In this document: positions 15,729 through 23,040 of the stretch, in pieces
Layout of the letters: every line of letters starts with the position of its first letter
How positions within the stretch are numbered: position 1 is the stretch's first letter
Origin: Dehalococcoidia bacterium
GTDB taxonomy: Bacteria; Chloroflexota; Dehalococcoidia; UBA3495
DNA: 43,125 bases
Direction of reading: 5' to 3'
Assembly: GCA_030753265.1 (NCBI GenBank)
Contig: JASMCQ010000096.1
Coordinates: forward strand, 1 to 43,125
Made by a program: the position numbers and the translations under genes
The notes under the pieces: model-generated
The model's database searches: none
What the model saw: the letters and a program-made list of their open reading frames with translations, nothing else
What the model was told of the DNA's origin: nothing

Positions 15729-16529
15729 ATGGCAGACTACAGCTCGTACAAAGACCTATTGATTGAGATCGAAGACGGCATCGCGCTCTTGACGATGAAC
15801 CGCCCCGAAAAGATGAACGCCACAGGCTTCCAACTACACAACGAGTTGAGCCGCATCTGGGTGGACCTGGGCCAGGACCCGGACGTAAGGGTGGCTGTGA
15901 TCACCGGCGCGGGACGAGCCTTCTCCGCGGGAGGCGATTTTGAGATGCTCGAAGCGGCCATCGGCAACTCAGAGGTGGTCGCCAGCAATATGCAGGAGGC
16001 CAGCGACATCGTCCACAACATGATGAACCTGGACAAACCGGTGGTCTCAGCCATCAACGGCGTGGCGGTGGGTGCGGGACTGGCCGTGGCCCTCCTGGCC
16101 GACATATCCATCGCGTCGGAGAAGGCCCGGTTCACCGACGGCCATATCCGGCTGGGGGTGGCGGGTGGAGACCATGCCACCCTGATCTGGCCCCTCCTCA
16201 TGAGCATGGCCAAGGTCAAGTACTATTTGTTGACCTGCGGATTCCTGGACGGGATAGAGGCGGAAAAGCTGGGCCTGGTCAGCTTGGTGGTGCCCCCCGA
16301 TGAGCTGATGCCCAAAGCGATGGAGGTGGCCCGCAACCTGGCCGCCGGTCCTCAGCCTGCTCTCCGATTTACCAAGCGGGCCCTGAACCAATGGTTGCGG
16401 GTTGCCGCCCACACCTCCTTTGACTATTCGCTGGCCGTGGAGATGCTGGGGTTTCTCGGTGAAGATGTGAAGGAGGGCTACGCGGCGCTCAAGGAAAGGC
16501 GCGCGCCCAATTTCCCGTCAGCCCAGTAG
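15729..16529 (+). CDS. Enoyl-CoA hydratase/isomerase (crotonase) family protein (266 aa)
   Basis: A crotonase-fold acyl-CoA enzyme. The two oxyanion-hole segments are clear: RAFSAGGDF (residues 63-71) and GVAVGAGLAVALLAD (111-125). The catalytic positions are atypical. Where true hydratases have the glutamate of QPEI, this protein has DGHIRLG (G138-H139). The second glutamate is replaced within MSMAKVKYYLLT. It is therefore unlikely to be a normal enoyl-CoA hydratase and may be an isomerase, hydrolase or dehalogenase-type crotonase (inference). ATG 15729 follows GGAGG; the longer frame to 15567 crosses a REP hairpin and is rejected. A 9-bp-stem hairpin separates it from tenA. Confidence 0.87.
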   Translation: MADYSSYKDLLIEIEDGIALLTMNRPEKMNATGFQLHNELSRIWVDLGQDPDVRVAVITGAGRAFSAGGDFEMLEAAIGNSEVVASNMQEASDIVHNMMNLDKPVVSAINGVAVGAGLAVALLADISIASEKARFTDGHIRLGVAGGDHATLIWPLLMSMAKVKYYLLTCGFLDGIEAEKLGLVSLVVPPDELMPKAMEVARNLAAGPQPALRFTKRALNQWLRVAAHTSFDYSLAVEMLGFLGEDVKEGYAALKERRAPNFPSAQ

Positions 16530-16538
16530 CCACACCCC

Positions 16539-16565
16539 GGCGGCCGCACTCTCGCCGCGGCCGCC
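16539..16565. terminator. Perfect GC hairpin between crotonase and tenA
   Basis: GGCGGCCGC (16539-16547) and GCGGCCGCC (16557-16565) form a perfect 9-bp stem with a 9-base loop, 10 bp after the crotonase stop. No T-run follows, so termination would be weak or factor-dependent. Confidence 0.4.
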
Positions 16566-16665
16566 TGCCGATAAAATACCCCGCGGGTCCTCCCCGAAGA
16601 GGCGGGACTCGTTGACCGCGGGGCCACGAGATTCAAATGCCCGGTAAGCCGGGGGCGAAGGGGAC

Positions 16666-17319
16666 ATGGAGAGTTTCACCGAACAGTTGCGTGCCGAGGC
16701 GGAACCCATCTGGAGCCGTATATTCGCCCAGCCGTTCCTCTGGGAAATCAAGGACGGCACCCTGCCGCTGGAGAAGTTCCGCTACTACCTGGCCCAGGAC
16801 TACCTGTACCTGGAAGGGTTTGCCCGGACCGTTGCCTTGGCGCTGGCCAAGGCGCCGGACTCGCGAACGTTGGAAGAGCTTTCCCACCGGGTGTTGACCC
16901 CGGTGGAGCGTCCCCTCCACCGCAAACTGCTGGTTCAGGCGGGGTTAACTCCGGAGGATATCTACCGGGCCGGGCGCTCGCCCACCAATGTGGCTTATGT
17001 CAACCACATGCTGAAGACCGCGGCGCTCCACGGCTTGGGTCCAACCGCCGCCGCCTTGCTGCCCTGCCCCTGGACCTACCATGAACTCAAGAACGCCGTT
17101 GGACCGTCGGAGCACCCGCTGTACAGCCAATGGACGGATTTCTACGTCGCCGGCCTGCTTCAAGACAGCGTGGACGCCTGGCGTGGATTCGTCGACGCGG
17201 CGGCCCGTGAGGCTGGAGCCCAGGAACTGGACGCCATGCGGGAGGCTTTCCTGACCAGCAGCCGCTACGAGTACCTGTTCTGGGAGATGGCCTACCGGCA
17301 GGAACAGTGGCCGGTGTGA
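16666..17319 (+). CDS. tenA: TenA family aminopyrimidine aminohydrolase / thiaminase II (217 aa)
   Basis: An all-helical TenA/PqqC-like protein that hydrolyses aminopyrimidines released from degraded thiamine and so salvages the HMP moiety. The catalytic cysteine is C134 in LLPCPWTYHEL, close to Cys135 of B. subtilis TenA. The C-terminus SSRYEYLFWEMAYRQE carries the expected catalytic glutamate region. N-terminal FLWEIKDGTLPLEKFRYYLAQDYLYL (about residues 25-50) is classic for the family. Length is normal. ATG 16666 follows GGGGACATG with a GAAGGGG stretch. There is no thiamine operon or visible TPP riboswitch nearby, so it acts as an isolated salvage gene. Confidence 0.9.
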   Translation: MESFTEQLRAEAEPIWSRIFAQPFLWEIKDGTLPLEKFRYYLAQDYLYLEGFARTVALALAKAPDSRTLEELSHRVLTPVERPLHRKLLVQAGLTPEDIYRAGRSPTNVAYVNHMLKTAALHGLGPTAAALLPCPWTYHELKNAVGPSEHPLYSQWTDFYVAGLLQDSVDAWRGFVDAAAREAGAQELDAMREAFLTSSRYEYLFWEMAYRQEQWPV

Positions 17320-17398
17320 GCCACCCCAACCGGCCCCGCCCCCGGCTATCAGCTGGCGGCCATGGGGCCGGGCCAGTGCTGAGTGCTAATCAGCTAAT

Positions 17399-17641
17399 CT
17401 AACGGGGCGCACCCCTGCGTCTGCCCGGCTTCACGGAGGACGGCCACTCCCGGTTTGAGTAGTAGCGGACGCCCGGAAAAGGCACCCGATAGGACCAAAC
17501 GCCCGCCCCAGGCTCCTCCGGCTCAGAGACCCGCTCAGCCTCCCGGACGATCTCCGCCAACTCCCTCGCTATCCAGTCATCCAGGTCTGCCGGCCAGTCT
17601 TCTGCCTCTCTAGCGCTTTCCCGCAGTGCTGACTCTGCCAT
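17399..17641 (-). CDS. Hypothetical small protein (80 aa)
   Basis: A short acidic-then-basic protein. The N-terminal 40 residues are rich in Glu and Ala and probably helical (REAEDW, DDWIARELAEIVREAERV). The C-terminal part is aromatic and basic (SYRVPFPGVRYYSNREW, then KPGRRRGAPR). ATG 17641 is supported by AGGAGG 7 bases upstream. This shape, a small gene with a strong ribosome site, is compatible with an antitoxin or other small regulatory protein, but no partner toxin is next to it and I recognise no family. It is convergent with tenA. Confidence 0.55.
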   Translation of the reverse strand: MAESALRESAREAEDWPADLDDWIARELAEIVREAERVSEPEEPGAGVWSYRVPFPGVRYYSNREWPSSVKPGRRRGAPR

Positions 17642-17805
17642 CACAGTGCCTCCTAGCTAGCCCTAGATAGGTGCTTCTTGCCAGTTTTCACCGCCTAATA
17701 CAATTCTCACCCGTCGTGGCCCAAAATGCTAGAGTCTAACGGCTCTTCTCCCGGTGGGCTGGCGGGCGGACCGGCTTTAGTCCGTGGTTCTTGTCCCATT
17801 TGAGT

Positions 17806-17918
17806 AGCGCTGCCGCGGAGACGCCGAGGCCGCGGAATGATATAACATAGTCATTCTAAGGTTTTTTCTCCGCGTGCTCAGCGACTCCGCGGTGATTGCG
17901 TCGCCGCGGAACAGCCTA
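17806..17918. repeat. CCGCGG-rich inverted repeat upstream of alpha/beta hydrolase 1
   Basis: GCTGCCGCGGAGACGCCGAG and CCGCGGAATGA on the left face ACTCCGCGG and GTCGCCGCGGAACAG on the right, around an AT-rich centre (ATGATATAACATAGTCATTC, 17836-17855). It fills most of the gap before ATG 17933. It could be a promoter region or a dispersed hairpin repeat. No second copy is seen in this window. Confidence 0.35.
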
Positions 17919-17932
17919 TTAGGAGGTCCACC

Positions 17933-18724
17933 ATGCCCAAAGCGCCGATCAACGGCATCGAGCTTTACTACGAGTCCCACGGCGAGGGACCGGCGATTGT
18001 CTTCGCCCACGGCAGGGGCGGCAACCACCTGAGTTGGTGGCAGCAGGTCCCGGTCTTCTCCAAGAACTACCGGTGCATCACCTTCGACCACCGGGGCTGG
18101 GGCGCTTCCCTGGAGGCGCCGGGCGGCCCCGAGCGCAAGGCCTTCGTCGAAGACCTGAAACAGCTACTGGATCACCTGGGTGTAGAGCGTGCCTTCCTGG
18201 TGGCCCAGTCCATGGGCGGGCTGACCTGCCTCGGGTTTGCCATGGCCTACCCGGAACGGACCCTGGGCCTGCTCCTAGGCGACACCACTGGGGGCGTGGG
18301 TGACCCAACGGTGCTGGCGGCGCTGGAGGAGACCAATCCTCCTCCCCAAGGCCCCCTCCGGGCGCTCTCGGCCAGCACAATCGAGCGGCGCCCCGACCTG
18401 ACTTTCCTCTACCAGGAGATCGGCGGACTCAACCCGGAGCGTGGGAGCAACGGGGTGCTGTCGTCCTTCCGGGACCCGGCCGGCCCTCAAGCCGCCGATC
18501 TCGCCAGGCTGTCCGTGCTCACGCTGCTGATCGTCGGGAAAGAAGACGTGATCTTCCCGGTGAAGGCGATGCAAGCGGTGCACCAGCTGATTCCCGGCTC
18601 CAGGCTGGAAGTGGTGACGGAGGCGGCCCACTCGGCCCATTTCGAGCAGCCGGAGGTGTTCAACCGGCTGGCCGGGGACTTCTTCGCCGCTGTTCTGTCC
18701 GGCAAACCGGCCACGGCGGGCTAA
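17933..18724 (+). CDS. Alpha/beta hydrolase, tandem copy 1 (263 aa)
   Basis: An alpha/beta-hydrolase-fold enzyme with a complete triad: S93 in the nucleophile elbow AQSMGG, D205 in GKEDVIFP and H233 in AAHSAH. The oxyanion region is FAHGRGGNHLSWWQQ (about residues 24-38). It is close to 3-oxoadipate enol-lactonase and similar C-C or ester hydrolases in length and layout, but the substrate is unknown. ATG 17933 follows AGGAGG. A paralogue of identical length (19024-19815) lies 299 bp downstream with the same first residues and leader, so this is a tandem duplication. In this copy the elbow is A-Q-S-M-G-G, whereas copy 2 has the more usual G-H-S-M-G-G. Confidence 0.9.
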   Translation: MPKAPINGIELYYESHGEGPAIVFAHGRGGNHLSWWQQVPVFSKNYRCITFDHRGWGASLEAPGGPERKAFVEDLKQLLDHLGVERAFLVAQSMGGLTCLGFAMAYPERTLGLLLGDTTGGVGDPTVLAALEETNPPPQGPLRALSASTIERRPDLTFLYQEIGGLNPERGSNGVLSSFRDPAGPQAADLARLSVLTLLIVGKEDVIFPVKAMQAVHQLIPGSRLEVVTEAAHSAHFEQPEVFNRLAGDFFAAVLSGKPATAG

Positions 18725-18830
18725 AGCAGGGGGAGTCAAGCCCGGTGGCCGGACGGGGCTGGTTCCCGGCGATCCTACCTGGATGGGTGGGAAAAGCGAA
18801 TGCTAGCTGATAGACTGGGCACCTGGCCGA

Positions 18831-18989
18831 GAGCCTATCCGAACCCTCCGACGCGGGCCATGTCTCGTCCTCCGGCAAGCTCGGGACGAAGGGTATTACC
18901 CCGTTGGCGGCGAGCCCTTCGGCGGCATCGGGGCGATTCGCGAATCGCGCCTACCGGCCGAGCCACTGCGGCTTGCTGTGGATAGGCTC
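18831..18989. repeat. Composite element (family B-related) with GAGCCTATCC ends, locus 4
   Basis: Between the two alpha/beta hydrolase genes. GAGCCTATCC (18831-18840) and GGATAGGCTC (18980-18989) are perfect inverted ends of a 159-bp segment. Inside is a degenerate family B arm (CGTCCTCCGGCAAGCTCGGG, about 18868-18887) and a REP palindrome (18930-18954). The same ends flank family B locus 3 as GAGCCTATCCA at 33141 and TGGATAGGCTC at 33375. This supports one element type with defined borders. Confidence 0.6.
18930..18954 (-). repeat. GTAG-headed REP palindrome
   Basis: On the minus strand GTAG is followed by a palindrome whose core GCGATTCGCGAATCGC is perfect over 16 bp. A GTAG head followed by a palindrome is the hallmark of REP sequences mobilised by RAYT transposases. 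It is nested inside the 18831-18989 element. Confidence 0.6.
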
Positions 18990-19023
18990 CGAGCCGATAT
19001 GCTTCCCGTGCAGGAGGTCACCC

Positions 19024-19815
19024 ATGCCAAAAGCGCCGGTCAATGGCACTGAGCTTTACTACGAGTCCCACGGCGAGGGGCCGGCGATAGTGTTTGCCCA
19101 TCAACGCGCCGGCAACCATCTGACCTGGTGGCAACAGGTGCCGGTGCTCTCGAAGAAATACCGGTGCGTCACCTACGACCAACGGGGGTGGGGCGCCTCG
19201 GTGCAAGGGGCGGGCGGCCCGGGGCTGAGTGCCGGAGTGGAAGACCTGCGGCAGCTTCTGGACCACCTGGGGATAGCACGCACTTTCCTGGTGGGCCATT
19301 CGATGGGCGGGATAACCTGTCTGGGTTTCGCCCTGGCTCACCCGGAGCGGACCCTGGGCCTCATTCTGGTGGACACCACCGCCGGAGTGGGAGACCCGGC
19401 GGTGTTGGCGGCGATCACGGACCTGGTAAACCTGCCGGCCGGGGACGTGCCTCGGACCTTGTCGGCCCGTTTCATCGAACAACGCCCGGAGTTGACCTTC
19501 CTCTACGAGGAAATCTCCGGGATCAACCCGGAGCTGAATCTGGACATCAGGTCGGCCTTCCACAATCCGGCCGGCCTCCAGGCCGCCGACCTGGCCAAGC
19601 TATCCGTCCCCACCCTGCTGATGGTCGGGGAAGAGGACGTGATCTTTCCGGAAAAGGCGATTCGGGCGATGCAAGGCATGATACTCGGCGCCAAGCTGGA
19701 AGTGGTGCCGGGGACGGCCCACGTCCCCCAATTCGAGGTGCCGGACGTATTCAACCGGCTGGTTGGGGACTTCTTCTCGGGTGTCCTGTCGGGCAATCCA
19801 ACCACAACCGGCTAG
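19024..19815 (+). CDS. Alpha/beta hydrolase, tandem copy 2 (263 aa)
   Basis: Paralogue of the gene at 17933 with identical length. Its triad aligns at the same positions: S93 in GHSMGG, D205 in EEDVIFP, H233 in GTAHVPQF. Most of the first 60 residues match copy 1 (MPKAPVNGTELYYESHGEG and onward). The stretch around residues 62-75 and the cap region around 135-180 differ, which is where substrate specificity usually lies. ATG 19024 follows CAGGAGG, a leader nearly the same as in copy 1; a longer frame to 18904 crosses the repeat element and is rejected. The pair looks like a duplication followed by divergence of specificity. Confidence 0.9.
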   Translation: MPKAPVNGTELYYESHGEGPAIVFAHQRAGNHLTWWQQVPVLSKKYRCVTYDQRGWGASVQGAGGPGLSAGVEDLRQLLDHLGIARTFLVGHSMGGITCLGFALAHPERTLGLILVDTTAGVGDPAVLAAITDLVNLPAGDVPRTLSARFIEQRPELTFLYEEISGINPELNLDIRSAFHNPAGLQAADLAKLSVPTLLMVGEEDVIFPEKAIRAMQGMILGAKLEVVPGTAHVPQFEVPDVFNRLVGDFFSGVLSGNPTTTG

Positions 19816-19893
19816 GAGGCCGGAGGCGAAAATCAAGCCCGGCGCCTCCTGGAATGGACTGCCCATAACCGCCGGGGAGCAATCTAGGATCTT

Positions 19894-19917
19894 GTAGGGG
19901 CGGTTCGTGAACCGCCC
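19894..19917 (+). repeat. GTAG-headed REP palindrome
   Basis: GTAG then GGGCGGTTC-GT-GAACCGCCC, a perfect 9-bp stem with a 2-base loop. It lies between the convergent hydrolase and FMN-dehydrogenase genes. Head and palindrome fit the RAYT-linked REP definition, and a RAYT remnant is in the same window at 41991. Confidence 0.65.
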
Positions 19918-19955
19918 ACACGGGTGATGCCTTACCGCCCGGGCAACACCGGCTG

Positions 19956-21041
19956 CTACGGCGCGGTCGTTCCCGCTCCCCAGCCGTGGGGAATGTTGAC
20001 CAAGCCGGACTCAAGCTCCCGGATGTTGGTCTGACCGCAAAAAGCCATGGCCCGGTCGATCTCTTCCCGTAGAATCTCCAGCACGCCGTGGACCCCTTCG
20101 GCGCCGTCGACCGCCAGGCCCCAGTAGAAGGGCCGGCCGATGGCCACGGCCTTGGCGCCCAGAGCCAGGGCTTTGATGACATCGCTGCCCCGGCGCACCC
20201 CCGAGTCAAGGTAGACCTCGGCCCGCCCCTGCACCGCGACAACGATCTCGGGCAGCGTCTCGATGGCGCTCATGGTCATGTCCATCTGGCGGCCGCCGTG
20301 GTTGGAGACGAAGATGCCGTCGACCCCGTGCTCCACGGCCAGGTGGGCATCTTCGGCGGTCCGTATGCCCTTGAGCACCAGGGGCATGGAACTCAACGAG
20401 CGCAGCCATTCCAGCTCTTTCCAGGTCATCGGGAGAGACCCTGACCGGTTTGGTCCCGCTCCCCTCGGCCGGGTCGCGCTGCCTCCCAGGTCACGAAAAT
20501 TCGCCTCGTCACCGACACGGGCAAACCGGTTGCGTACGTCCCGCTCCTTGGGGCTGGACGCCGGAGTGTCGACGGTCAGGCAGAGGACCGTATATCCGGC
20601 TTCTTCGGCCCGGTGCACCAGGTTTTCGGAAAGGTCGAAGCCCCGGTGGTAAAGCTGGAACCACAGGGGGTTGCTGGCGGCTTCGGCCACTTCCTCGATG
20701 GTGTAGTTGGAAGGAGTGCTCAGAATCATGGTGGTGTCGGACATACCGGCGCCCCGCGCCGTGGCCAGCTCGCCCTCGGGATGGGCCAGCATGTGGGAGC
20801 CGCAGGGAGCCAGCATCACGGGCAAGCTGATCTTGTCTCCCATGACGGTGGTGGAGATGTCCCGGTTGCTCACGTCCCGAAGGAAGCGAGGCCGGAGGCT
20901 CAGGGCGTCGAAGGCCGTCCGGTTCCGCCGGGTGGTGACCTCGTCCATGGCCCCGGCGTCGATAAAATCCCAGGCGTTGTGAGGCAATACCTGCTGGGCT
21001 CTGGCCTCGTACTCGTAGAGGTTGATCGGATCCAGGCGCAT
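19956..21041 (-). CDS. FMN-dependent alpha-hydroxy-acid dehydrogenase/oxidase (361 aa)
   Basis: A TIM-barrel flavoenzyme of the L-lactate dehydrogenase/glycolate oxidase family, which oxidises L-2-hydroxy acids to 2-oxo acids. The signature SNHGGRQMD (residues 246-254) contains the catalytic base H248 and the substrate-binding R251. Also present are the FMN-contacting APCGSHMLAHPEGE (78-91), Q129-L-Y131, D158 and K224. Length fits the family, with no N-terminal heme domain or membrane insert, so it is a soluble form. ATG 21041 follows AAAGGAGG. The divergent neighbour is an MFS carrier (start 21290), which could supply the hydroxy acid, though this is inference. Confidence 0.92.
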   Translation of the reverse strand: MRLDPINLYEYEARAQQVLPHNAWDFIDAGAMDEVTTRRNRTAFDALSLRPRFLRDVSNRDISTTVMGDKISLPVMLAPCGSHMLAHPEGELATARGAGMSDTTMILSTPSNYTIEEVAEAASNPLWFQLYHRGFDLSENLVHRAEEAGYTVLCLTVDTPASSPKERDVRNRFARVGDEANFRDLGGSATRPRGAGPNRSGSLPMTWKELEWLRSLSSMPLVLKGIRTAEDAHLAVEHGVDGIFVSNHGGRQMDMTMSAIETLPEIVVAVQGRAEVYLDSGVRRGSDVIKALALGAKAVAIGRPFYWGLAVDGAEGVHGVLEILREEIDRAMAFCGQTNIRELESGLVNIPHGWGAGTTAP

Positions 21042-21219
21042 GTCTACCTCCTTTTGACTTGCTGGCGTATGATCCCCACTCCTGGCCTTTCGGGCCGATG
21101 AAGATAGGCGAGGAGTGGAGGCTGAAAACCGCCCCTACTCTACGCCCAAGCTGGGCTGGTGGCAAGTTTCGGGGGCCGGGGTGGCGCTTGCCGTGCCGCC
21201 GGTGGGCCAACCATACGTG

Positions 21220-21248
21220 TTGACAACCCAGGACCGCGAGTTCAGAAT
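21220..21248 (+). promoter_or_regulatory. Putative promoter of the second MFS gene
   Basis: TTGACA (21220-21225), 17 bp, CAGAAT (21243-21248): a perfect -35 with four of six at -10. The predicted start of transcription is near 21255. This would place the TTG at 21248 outside the mRNA and favours ATG 21290 as translation start. Confidence 0.45.
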
Positions 21249-21266
21249 TGACCGGCTGGGGTTTTT

Positions 21267-21294
21267 CGTTATTTGATGCTCGTTATTTGATGCT
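21267..21294. repeat. Perfect 14-bp tandem duplication at a gene start
   Basis: CGTTATTTGATGCT is repeated twice without mismatch (21267-21280, 21281-21294). The second copy contains the ATG used by the MFS gene; the first offers the same ATG in a different frame (21276). It looks like a recent slippage event that changed the translation-initiation region. Confidence 0.75.
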
Positions 21295-22630
21295 AAAGAA
21301 GCGCGGCTCCCGGCCCACCGGGTTCAAGGTGGGCATCCACTACGCCTGGATCATCATCGCCATCGCGGCGGTGATGCATATGGCGGGCGGCTCCATCCGC
21401 CAGGCTTTTGGCGTCCTGGTGGTCCCCCTTCAGGATAATATGGGCTGGAGCCCCGCGGCCGTCACGCTGGCCTACTCCATAGCCTCCCTGGTCGGCGCCT
21501 CGCTGGCTCCCATCAGCGGCATGGCCACCGACCGCTTCGGCTCCCGCAAAGTCATCATGGTGGGCATCCTCTTCTTCTTTTTTGGAGCGATGATCACCGG
21601 CGCCGCCACCCGCATTTGGCACATCTGGGTATCCTACGGCATCTGCCTAGGGGTAGCCCAGGCCTGTTTCAACGTACCGATACTCACTGCGGCCACCTAC
21701 TGGTTCCGAAAGCGTTTGGGGATTGGCATCGGCCTGCTGCAGGCGTCCCACGGCTTGGGACCGGCGGTGTTGGCGATCCTGGTCTCCGTCCTGATTGCGA
21801 CAGTGGAATGGAAGGCGGCTTTCTGGATTCTCGGGGTGGCCGGCGCCAGCATCATGCTGACGCTGATGATATTCTTCCGGAGCCGTCCTTCGGATATAGG
21901 CTGCCGACCCTATGGCGCGCCGGCCACCGAGCCGATCCCGAAAATGCGCGACCCGGTCGCCGACAGGCTGCGGTCCAAAGCTTTCCGGCTCAGCATGCAG
22001 GGCACCAGCGCCTTCTGGAAGCTGGTGTCGGTGCACTTCCTGGGATGCACGGGACACGCCATCGTCATCGTCTATATCATTCCCATCGCGATGGCGGAGG
22101 GGATAGACGCGGTGCCGGCCGCCGGACTCTTCAGCACCTTGGCGGCAGTCAGCGTGGTAACCCGCTTCACGACTCCGGTGGCCGCCGAATACCTGGGAGC
22201 AAAACGGACGATGGCCGTCATGTTCGTCGCTCAAGGGTTGCCGTTGCTGATGCTGTTCTGGACCCACGAACTGTGGCAATTTTACCTGTTCGCAGTTGTT
22301 TTCGGCATCGGCTACGGAGGCGAGGGGTCGGCGTTTCCCATCATCAACCGCCAATATTTCGGGCGCGGGCCGATGGGCCGCTCCTTCGGCTGGCAGCAGG
22401 CTGGCGCAGGCATGGGTATGGCACTGGGTGGCTGGATCGGCGGTGCCCTGTTTGCGTTATCCGGGTCGTACGACATCACTATTGTTGTCTCGTTGTTGGC
22501 CAGCCTCGGGGGGGCCGGCGTCCTGCTGTCCATGGAGCCCAACGACCGCCTGCTGATTCCCAACTGGGAAGACTCACTGCCCCCGGAAGTCCGGATGACT
22601 CCGCCCCAGGCAGCCGCTCCGGCCGACTAG
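21290..22630 (+). CDS. MFS transporter (446 aa)
   Basis: A 12-segment major facilitator carrier. The first half contains the loop MATDRFGSRKVIMVG between helices 2 and 3, the MFS GxxxDRxGxRK-like signature. The opening HYAWIIIAIAAVMHMAGGSIRQAFGVLV resembles monocarboxylate/oxalate-type carriers, as in the MFS gene at 10098, though the two proteins are otherwise divergent. ATG 21290 is preferred over TTG 21248, because the promoter at 21220-21248 would leave the TTG untranscribed. No good Shine-Dalgarno is visible, possibly a result of the 14-bp duplication there. A decayed porB copy follows directly on the other strand. Confidence 0.85.
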   Translation: MLKKRGSRPTGFKVGIHYAWIIIAIAAVMHMAGGSIRQAFGVLVVPLQDNMGWSPAAVTLAYSIASLVGASLAPISGMATDRFGSRKVIMVGILFFFFGAMITGAATRIWHIWVSYGICLGVAQACFNVPILTAATYWFRKRLGIGIGLLQASHGLGPAVLAILVSVLIATVEWKAAFWILGVAGASIMLTLMIFFRSRPSDIGCRPYGAPATEPIPKMRDPVADRLRSKAFRLSMQGTSAFWKLVSVHFLGCTGHAIVIVYIIPIAMAEGIDAVPAAGLFSTLAAVSVVTRFTTPVAAEYLGAKRTMAVMFVAQGLPLLMLFWTHELWQFYLFAVVFGIGYGGEGSAFPIINRQYFGRGPMGRSFGWQQAGAGMGMALGGWIGGALFALSGSYDITIVVSLLASLGGAGVLLSMEPNDRLLIPNWEDSLPPEVRMTPPQAAAPAD

Positions 22631-22639
22631 GCGCCCTGC

Positions 22640-22985
22640 CTAAAGGGAACCAACCCTGTTGCCACCACTTCTCCCGGCTCTCGTCCACCTGGCCCTGGAA
22701 CAGGTGGGCGAAGCGGCCCCGGCGGGTCAGACACTCCTCCACCAGCTTCCGCCTGCGCCTGCCCCGGGCGATGGCCCGCGACGCCTCATTGAGGATCACC
22801 TCGCCGTGGATGATCTCGCACCGGACCCAGAAGCGTCTCCACGGGGCGGCAACCCCAACGCTCCGGTTACTTGGAGTCGAAGTTTCACCCCTTGGTACAG
22901 GGCTCTATGCCGTGGAGGAAGGTGGGGACGGCCATCGTTGACGGCCCTCCGTAGCGTTGGTAGACTCCTTGGCAATAGACTGGAC
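22640..22985 (-). pseudogene. Decayed 3' part of a porB-like gene (2-oxoacid:ferredoxin oxidoreductase beta)
   Basis: On the minus strand, translation of 22640-22800 gives LNEASRAIARGRRRRKLVEE, then GRFAHLFQGQVDESREKWW. This aligns with LNGASRAIARGMRKRKPVEE and GRFAHL...KVDETWEKWW of the gene at 42364. Further 5', in other frames, PTFLHGIEPCTKG followed by a TGA in place of Trp and a TAA in place of Tyr matches PTFIHSINPCPKGWDFDPKY. At least two frameshifts, two stop codons and an internal deletion are needed, so it is a dead fragment. It lies tightly between the MFS stop (22630) and the LuxR-type gene. The 410-bp gap holds nothing else recognisable. Confidence 0.85.
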
Positions 22986-23040
22986 CACGCGTTCAAACTC
23001 CGCCCGTTGACTGGAATCGCTTGGCAGGGAGTTCCTCTAC

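Noticed and set aside
17399..17641. Toxin-antitoxin module
   Set aside because: Only one small gene with an antitoxin-like size is present; no toxin partner on either side (tenA and a hydrolase).
18904..19023. N-terminal extension of alpha/beta hydrolase copy 2
   Set aside because: It lies in the repeat element; copy 1 starts at the equivalent MPKAP with the same AGGAGG leader.
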